From assembly GCA_000934385.1 (NCBI GenBank), contig KN880455.1:120650-184649 (forward strand): a stretch of DNA of 64,000 bases, written 5' to 3'. Below the pieces are notes generated by a model. That model worked only from the letters and a program-made list of their open reading frames with translations. It made no database searches and was not told the DNA's origin. This document shows positions 57,732-64,000 of this stretch, one piece after another. This stretch comes from Cylindrobasidium torrendii FP15055 ss-10 (Eukaryota; Basidiomycota; Agaricomycetes; Agaricales; Physalacriaceae). Each line of letters begins with the position of its first letter. Positions within the stretch are counted from its first letter, which is position 1. The position numbers were made by a program, and so were the translations under genes.

Positions 57732-58995
57732 ATGCACTCAACGGATTCTGGCAGCCTCGAAGACGGGGTGGCTATTGTCACCGCCAAAGAGGCGGCGAAG
57801 GATATCGCTTTCGGCAGCGTATGCAAGCACAAAATTTGCTGGAACGTATTACGTTAACCCTACAACAGGTGGCTGGCATGATTTCCGAAGTATTTGAATA
57901 TCCTTTCGACCTTGCGAAGGTCCGACTACAATCGCAAATGCTTGCACCGGTCTCGGAAGGAAGCATACGCTTCACTGGCCCTTGGCATTGTTTAACGAAG
58001 ACATGGACGGAGGAGGGCTTTCGCGGGTTATATCGAGTGCGGTTACCATTTGTGTACCGTCCTTGTTGCTCATGGATTCTAGGGACTCCCCGCTCCTCTG
58101 GCTGGCTCCATGGCCGAAACTGCCGCTCTCTTCTTCGCCTATTCCTCTTTCCAGAACTTTCTACGCGCATACTCCTTCTCTCAACATCCCCATGAAACCT
58201 CCCTTGAACTTTCCGTCCCACAACTCGGACTGGCCGCCGCTGGAGCAGGATTTGTCACAAGCTTCATTCTGTAAGTTGCTGACATGCTCTTATAGGCATC
58301 TTCTTACCCCCTTCAGTACACCCATCGAACTGGTTAAATGCAAGATGCAGGTCCAGATGATGAATGTCCACACAAGTGCACGGATACCGCCAATACACAC
58401 TACCCCGAAACCTATAAAGCAAATCATCCAGACAAACCTCATTGCGCAACGAACGTCCAATTCGACCGGTCGCGCCAAACACTCAACGCTGACATTAAGT
58501 GCTGACCGAGAAGCATATCGCAAGCGCCTTCCGGGCGTGTTAGACATAATTCGCACAACGGTACATGATCATGGTGTGCGTGGGCTATGGCTGGGTCACA
58601 CAGGAACATTATTGCGAGAAACTGGTGGTACCGCATCCTGGTTTGCCGTGAAGGAGTTGCTGGCCGTCAAGTTGAAGGCCCGGAGGCTGGGTGAAGGCAT
58701 TCACGGCGATCTTCTTCCATGGGAGTCGGCTGTCTCTGGCGCTGTGTCGGGTGGTGCGTGCGTGCTGGCACTGTATCCCGCAGACACAGTCAAGAGTGCC
58801 ATGCAGACGCAGGAGGAGCTGAGGGGTCATGGAATGGTGACACGGACATCCTTCTGGAAGACGGCGACACGGATGTACGCAAATCATGGTGTGCGCGGTT
58901 TGTACGCGGGATGTGGCATGACGGTAATGCGCGCTGTGCCAGGCAGTGGTATTGTTTTCCTTGTGTACGACGGTCTTAATTCCTGGTTTGGATAA
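57732..58995 (+). CDS. mitochondrial ornithine/basic amino-acid carrier (ORT1 type)
   Basis: Four exons (57732-57818, 57869-58036, 58083-58270, 58317-58995) encode 373 residues. Three mitochondrial-carrier repeats are seen, each with its PX[DE]XX[KR] signature: PFDLAKVRLQSQ, PIELVKCKMQVQ and PADTVKSAMQTQ. GFRGLYRGLPAPLAGSMAE and GLWLGHTGTLLRETGGTASWF give the conserved second-half helices. The combination PIELVKCKMQ plus RETGGTASWF is that of ORT1/ARG11-like ornithine carriers of the inner mitochondrial membrane, used in arginine metabolism. An extra hydrophilic loop of about 70 residues after PIELVKCKMQ makes it longer than the usual 300 residues. Divergent from RPN1. Confidence 0.9.
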
Positions 58996-60140
58996 CTTAC
59001 ATAGAATTAGAGAACTAGATCTAATTGTTAGCGCTATCTATGTTTATTGCTCCTGGCACTCGAGTAGTCGGATGATTCGTGCTCTTTGTAGTGGTTTTTC
59101 TTCCAGGTCGTTCGCCTGAAATTAAGAGCTAACCAGTTCTGAGTGCTTGCCTAACACTGTATCCCACTGTAACAAATTAAACTAGCGAAATGTCGGACAT
59201 CAGTATGTAAGTTAGGCGAAAACGAAGCGAACAGGTGACTTCACGGGTTCGAAACGGACTGACGGCTACATACATAAGTAGATGCGAGTTCTCATAAAGC
59301 AAGGCATTTGTGAAATATAAAAATGGATGGTCGTTATCTGCACAGAAGAGGACTCTGCGCAAGCGTAACGTTTGAGCCTTCAAAAAGAAAGCAAACTCAT
59401 GTGCAAGCCGCATCGATATCCCGAGGCCTACCACAAGGCCCTGCGCTCATTGTTGAGCTCTCCGTCTTCTGTATGGGATAAAAGCATCTTTGTGCATCGA
59501 TCCAGGGAAGCTATACTGAATCAAAATGTGTTCGGCCATTTAGGCGTTCACGTTCAGTGCTCAAAACGCAATCCGGGCCCGCCGTCCTGGTGTTATGCTC
59601 GAAGTTGTTCCGCCCAGGGAGACGAAGCATCGGGCAATTGTTAGATGGGTTAGCTAGCCTGCATTGAATGTTTTTAGAGTTATTTATGAGCCAAGTTCAT
59701 CTACAACCTGACTGCATATGTAATGACTTTGAGGTATCTAACAGAGTGCTGAGCGATTGATTAGATTCCGTAGTACATGATCCATACGACGGTATATTCA
59801 TCTATGCAAGGGGGGATGTAGTCTCACTACTCAAGTGTACTCACCAAAAGTTCACAAGTGTTCATTGTTCTACTTGTCGGAACTTGTAAGGTCATTTTCA
59901 CAATTCATTGCGATCGCGATTCTCAAGAAAGGACCGAACGGTTTCCGTGGAGCTGCGTGTCCTTTGTCTGCCACTGGAAGAAAGATGAACGACTACAGCG
60001 GCGATCAATCGTGGGCAATCATGCTATTCTGGGTAAACGAACGCGTCTTGGGCGACGCGACGCGAGCGCGTGATGTTGCGTAACGCTCACGTGCAGGTTC
60101 AGTTTAATCGGGATCCAAACCAAAACTGGCACTTGCCACT
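58996..60140. other. spacer left of the hAT element
   Basis: No supported gene. The last eight bases, 60133-60140 (TTGCCACT), abut the transposon and are the expected left copy of its target-site duplication. Confidence 0.45.
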
Positions 60141-60150
60141 TAGTGCTGCC
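60141..60150 (+). repeat. left terminal inverted repeat of the hAT element
   Basis: TAGTGCTGCC, ten bases identical to the reverse complement of the right end. Confidence 0.8.
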
Positions 60151-60505
60151 ACGAATCCGAACAGGTTCGGATGTCAGTTCGAATCGCTTAGATTAGAACC
60201 TATATAAGGTAGCTCGCTTATCTTCGAACACAAATGGTAATTGATGGCATCAAACTAATACTACCCACGAGCCACGACGACGCAGTGGCAGGCGGGCATA
60301 ACAAGCTCACTGCTCACGCACCTACCTTTAAGTACTCGGAATTAAGCTTTACATGCACGAGACCGCCAACAAACTCACTGTCGACACTGCCACACCGACG
60401 TGACAACCCGTCCTGCGCGTGCACCTGCAATGAGCTTAATCCTCGAAGTATAAAGGACTTTGACCGATGTAATGCCCATATTCTTTCGCTCTATTCCGGC
60501 TTTCT

Positions 60506-63500
60506 ATGTCTTCTCATTCTCATCTACCTCCTCGTCCTCAAACTGTTTTCCAATGCCCTTGGTGCCAGTCTAACACGGTCAATTCCTTGTGCTGTTTCCA
60601 GTGGGATCAGTATTGGATGTACAATGGTCCTCCTCCATCGTACATTCCTCCCCATCTGTTGCAGTCAACTCAGATTCCTCATCCGAACATCCCACCTCCC
60701 ATTGTCTTTCAAACCACGCCCTCCTCATTTCAAGCTTCATCTCACGAATTTCGGAATGTCACCGCGGAAAACTATGCGACCGCACATGCAGACAAGCGTC
60801 GTCGAACCGGTGCTGATACGGCCACTTCGACTTCGCACACTGAACAGCCTTCTGCTACGCGCAAGACGCCTTCGCAAGCACCATTGGCACCTACTTCTAC
60901 GGTTGCGACACCGATAACTGCTCCTGTCTACGGATGTGGTCCCGCTGGACCGATGCCAGCGCCTCAGGCCTTTGAATCTGGCACCCGCCTCGAGTCCATT
61001 CAACAGAGGGCAAAGGCTCGAAGCGAGCGCCAACGTTCGAATGGCGCCAGCGATGTCCACTACTTCATGCGACCCCTTACCACGGACGCCAAACCTGATG
61101 CTATTCCGCTAGAGGAAGTTATCTCGAAGTATGCTCACGACAAGGAGAAGTATCCCTTTGTGGGATGTCGGCTTTGCAGGTGTGTGAAGGCATGTTTTTT
61201 TGCGTGCCCAATCCCTTATTTATTTCGATCTAGCGAGTGGCACACTTTCCGTAATACGGACGGCAATACGACCGCGATGCGTGACCATCTCAAGCAAGTT
61301 CATGGGACAAACTGGGAGGATTTAGTGTACAGGCTACAACTTAAGGGCTGGGAGACAGTTCGAGAGGCCATTGCGCGTGACCCTGAGCGACAACGTCGCG
61401 AGAGCTTCACGATTGAGGGCTTTCATGAGCGGCTTATACGATGGCTCGCTGTGGACGATCAGGCATGTTCTCGTTTATCTGTTCCAATTATCTGCATGTA
61501 ACTAACTATTTCAGTCATTGGATGTTGTCGATTGTCCTGAGCTCCGCGAGTTATTCCGCTACCTCAACGCTGAACTGGACGACAAACAAATCCCAGGACG
61601 CACGAAAGTCGGTGATTTGATTAGCGAGGCATATGCACGCGAGTATCAACGCCTTATTGACCGTCTGGCGGTACGTTTCTATCATTTCATCTAGGAGTCT
61701 ACTCATCTCGATTATCAAGTCATCGCTCGGACGGATTGCCCTCACATCTGACATCTGGAGTCGCCAAAACATGGAGGGGTATATGGCCGTAACGGCACAT
61801 TATCTTATCATGAGCCCGGCGGGCGACCTAGAGCTTCGCGCTGATCTCATAGCATTCCGCAAGATCACTGGCCAACATTCAGGCGAGAATATTGCTGAAC
61901 ACCTCGTGAAGATACTCAAAGATGTAGGAATCGCACACAAGGTGATTTTCCTTAGCATTCTACTATTGTGTCACGTCTGAAATTTCTTGCACAGATCTCT
62001 GGTGTAACCCTTGACAATGCCAGCAACAACGGGACGTGCATGGCAAGTGTGGCATACCATTTGCGCAGAATGGGATTCCAGTTTGATCCCATTGGTAACA
62101 GAGTGCGGTACGTAGTATCTTTCACTTTCATCTGTGGTTCACGAAATGCTGAATATTTAACAATAGGTGCTTCCCTCATGTCATCAACATATCTGTGCAG
62201 ACAGGCCTCGACCGCTTGACGAAGGATCTTCCGCACTTTCGATTGGACGCAGTGTACGGAATGGTTTCCGACGACATTAATGCAACAACTGTTCCGGAGG
62301 AGCTGAAGTGCGACCCGAATTATTGGACTGCCCTCAAGGACAATGTTCTCAAGGCAGCGCGCGCTCTCATTACTGCTATTCGCAGTTCCGATCAGCGTCG
62401 CGCCGCCTTTCTTTCGACCATTACCAGCGTCAATGATAAGAACAATTGGCAGGATGGTGATTCGCGAGCACTAAGGATAATTATGCTTGTCAAAGATGTT
62501 GAGACGCGTTGGTCGTCAACATTCTTGATGATTGATCGCCTCCTCGAACTTCATCTGGTATGTCAAAGCCATCAAAATCATTGAAGGGTTACTGAATACT
62601 TTGTAGGCTGTTCAAGAATACATTCAAAACGATCATGAGATACCCTACATCTCGAACGACCAGTTCCGTGTCCTCAAGGATATCCGCCGATTCTTGGCTT
62701 ACCCGCATTTTATGCAAGAACTACTTTCTGCCGAGCGCACACCAACTCTTGCTCGTGTCATCCCAATGTACGAACGCCTCATCCAGCTCCTTCGCAACAA
62801 GGTCCGCGTCAAATTACCAAAATTGCGTCATGCGATAGATGCATCTATCGCCAAGCTCGAGGAGTACCTTGACCACGCACGCTGCACGGATTTGTACGTT
62901 CTTGCTATGGGTGAGTACAACGGTTTGTCACTTCTATAGTGTCTCACGCTGTTGGACTAGTCTTTAGCCCTGCTATCAAGCTCGAGTGGATTAAGGAACA
63001 CTGGTCGCCTTCGGAGCATGAGCGTGCTCGGACCATTGTCAAGCGAGCTGTGAGTTGTCGATCCGAAATTGATCTGCATTGTGCTTACATAAATTTCAAG
63101 ATGATGTCGCATCTTTCTGCACAAACAGTTAATCCTCCGTCAAGTGCTTCTATTCATCGCTCGGCAGCAGGAAATCAAAATCTTGGTGTTTCCCGCTACA
63201 ATAGCCTCAACTCAGTGGTGTGGTCTGATGATGAGGACGATACTCAGCCAGAGTCACCGCAGTCGTTGCCATCCGGCCCTACTCCAGACGATATCATCGA
63301 GGCCGAGCTGGCTTTATACGAGTCTGAGCCGCTCATTGAAGAGAATACTGTGGCCTTTGAACGTCTGGACCTCATTAAGCATTGGCAGGTGTGTACAGAC
63401 TCATTTGTACGGTTGATGCTGATCAAATATATATATGTAGGACCGACGCGACAAATTGCCCCTTCTCTTCAGGGTTGGGCTCGACGTTCTCCCGGTGCAG

Positions 63501-63806
63501 GCATCTGCAGTTCCTTGCGAGCGCGTGTTTTCATCAAGCAAGCAAACTGACACGGATCGCCGCAATGCCCTACGCCAATTCAGATTCGAGGAGCTACAAT
63601 TTCTCAAGTTTGTGTGGAAGGCGGAGCGGCTGGACTTTCGACCCGACGACAACGACAGAGCCATCAGCAAATTTGAGCTTGAACAATTCAACGTTACAAT
63701 GGACGAGGCGCATGCCTTGATGGCTTCTCGCTCTTATGAACAGTTATTTAATGGTGTCCGCCCTTCAAGCAGTGTAGAATCTATAGCTTCATTGGGTACT
63801 TGCTAA
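60506..63806 (+). CDS. hAT family transposase with BED-type zinc finger
   Basis: Ten exons (60506-61179, 61234-61462, 61515-61670, 61720-61941, 61995-62107, 62167-62557, 62607-62910, 62961-63049, 63101-63388, 63441-63806) encode 943 residues without an internal stop. A Pro/Ser/Thr-rich N-terminus of about 190 residues precedes a BED-type finger made across intron 1: VGCRLCSSEWHTF and MRDHLKQVHG (CxxC...HxxxxH). The RNase-H-like core shows GRIALTSDIWS (first catalytic Asp), ISGVTLDNASNNGT (second Asp), RCFPHVINISVQTG and VETRWSSTFLMIDRLLEL. The C-terminal hAT dimerisation region reads LPLLFRVGLDVLPVQASAVP then CERVFSSSKQTDTDRRNAL. Intron 2 is GC-AG. A TATATAAG lies at 60201-60208, about 300 bases upstream, so a longer 5' leader or unseen exon is possible. 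Confidence 0.92.
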
Positions 63807-63990
63807 TTAGTTCCACAACATCTGCTGGTATCACTCCGCCGCTATCCCTAAATACTATAGAATCTCAATTACAGGCGTGTCATGAAAGCCCGCCGGTAGA
63901 TATATCGGGAAACGAACCCAACCTAATTCGAAGCGAACGATCAACGAACGGCCAAATCGGCCGCTTAGATTTGATTAGACTCAGGTTAGC

Positions 63991-64000
63991 GGCAGCACTA
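63991..64000 (-). repeat. right terminal inverted repeat of the hAT element
   Basis: GGCAGCACTA, the inverted match of the left end; it finishes exactly at the window edge, so the flanking target duplication cannot be seen here. Confidence 0.8.

Larger units (their letters stand above)
60141..64000 (+). mobile_element. complete-looking hAT DNA transposon (3.86 kb)
   Basis: TAGTGCTGCC at 60141-60150 is exactly repeated in inverted orientation as GGCAGCACTA at 63991-64000, the last base of the window. This matches the hAT terminal style, and between the ends lies one uninterrupted (after splicing) hAT transposase gene. Subterminal signals: palindrome ATCCGAAC-AG-GTTCGGAT at 60155-60172, hairpin CGGCC-AAATC-GGCCG at 63949-63963, and CGCTTAGATT in direct orientation near both ends (60185-60194 and 63962-63971). 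hAT elements make 8-bp target duplications; only the left side is visible. Confidence 0.85.

Noticed and set aside
60234..60917. 227-codon ORF overlapping the transposase
   Set aside because: It is in another frame over the Pro/Ser-rich N-terminus of the transposase and has no homology; the transposase frame continues into exon 2 through a good intron.

Overview
The window is nuclear DNA of a filamentous basidiomycete, most likely an Agaricomycete. Almost every gene is cut by many 46-62 nt GT-AG introns. The gene content also fits: a KRE6/SKN1-type glucan synthesis protein, a lipopeptide pheromone-like precursor ending in a CaaX box, a tandem F-box family, an SRA/YDG gene and a basidiomycete-style hAT transposon. 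I rebuilt the gene models by hand from splice sites and reading-frame continuity. Exon lists are in the evidence fields and all spans are exon-to-exon coding spans. No tRNA, rRNA or CRISPR array was seen, and none of the last is expected.

Layout. 0-11.5 kb: a small protein with an MGRWTQYDE N-terminus, an orphan three-exon gene, a secreted GH18 chitinase, a convergent eight-exon DUF4336 gene, and a large ubiquitin-specific protease (C19). 11.8-19.8 kb: four tandem, same-strand, six-exon F-box genes (A-D) with a shared zinc-knuckle-like segment and a shared promoter block holding a CACGTG/CATGTG core. 19.8-25.1 kb: a gene-poor stretch, then a 72-residue protein that is a single dsRNA-binding domain, a decayed GT61 glycosyltransferase fragment, and a nine-exon SRA/YDG gene. 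25.8-46.3 kb: mostly housekeeping and cell-wall genes, namely a GT61 glycosyltransferase, an Aro8-like aminotransferase, a VIT/VWA protein, a Cys-rich putative DNA-binding protein, a membrane-anchored protein, a METTL21-like methyltransferase divergent from the KEOPS subunit Gon7, an orphan, and KRE6/SKN1. 46.9-59.0 kb: an EamA/DMT transporter, a D-amino-acid oxidase, a pheromone-precursor-like gene, an orphan ORF, and the proteasome subunit RPN1 divergent from an ORT1-type mitochondrial ornithine carrier. 60.1-64.0 kb: an apparently complete hAT transposon whose right terminal inverted repeat ends on the last base of the window.

How the genes relate. No single operon-like pathway joins them. 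Local links are cell wall (chitinase, KRE6, possibly GT61), ubiquitin-proteasome (USP, four F-box adaptors, RPN1), and nitrogen or amino-acid metabolism (aminotransferase, D-amino-acid oxidase, ornithine carrier). The least ordinary material is the mosaic F-box array, the dsRBD microprotein close to the SRA gene, the isolated pheromone-like precursor and the intact hAT element.
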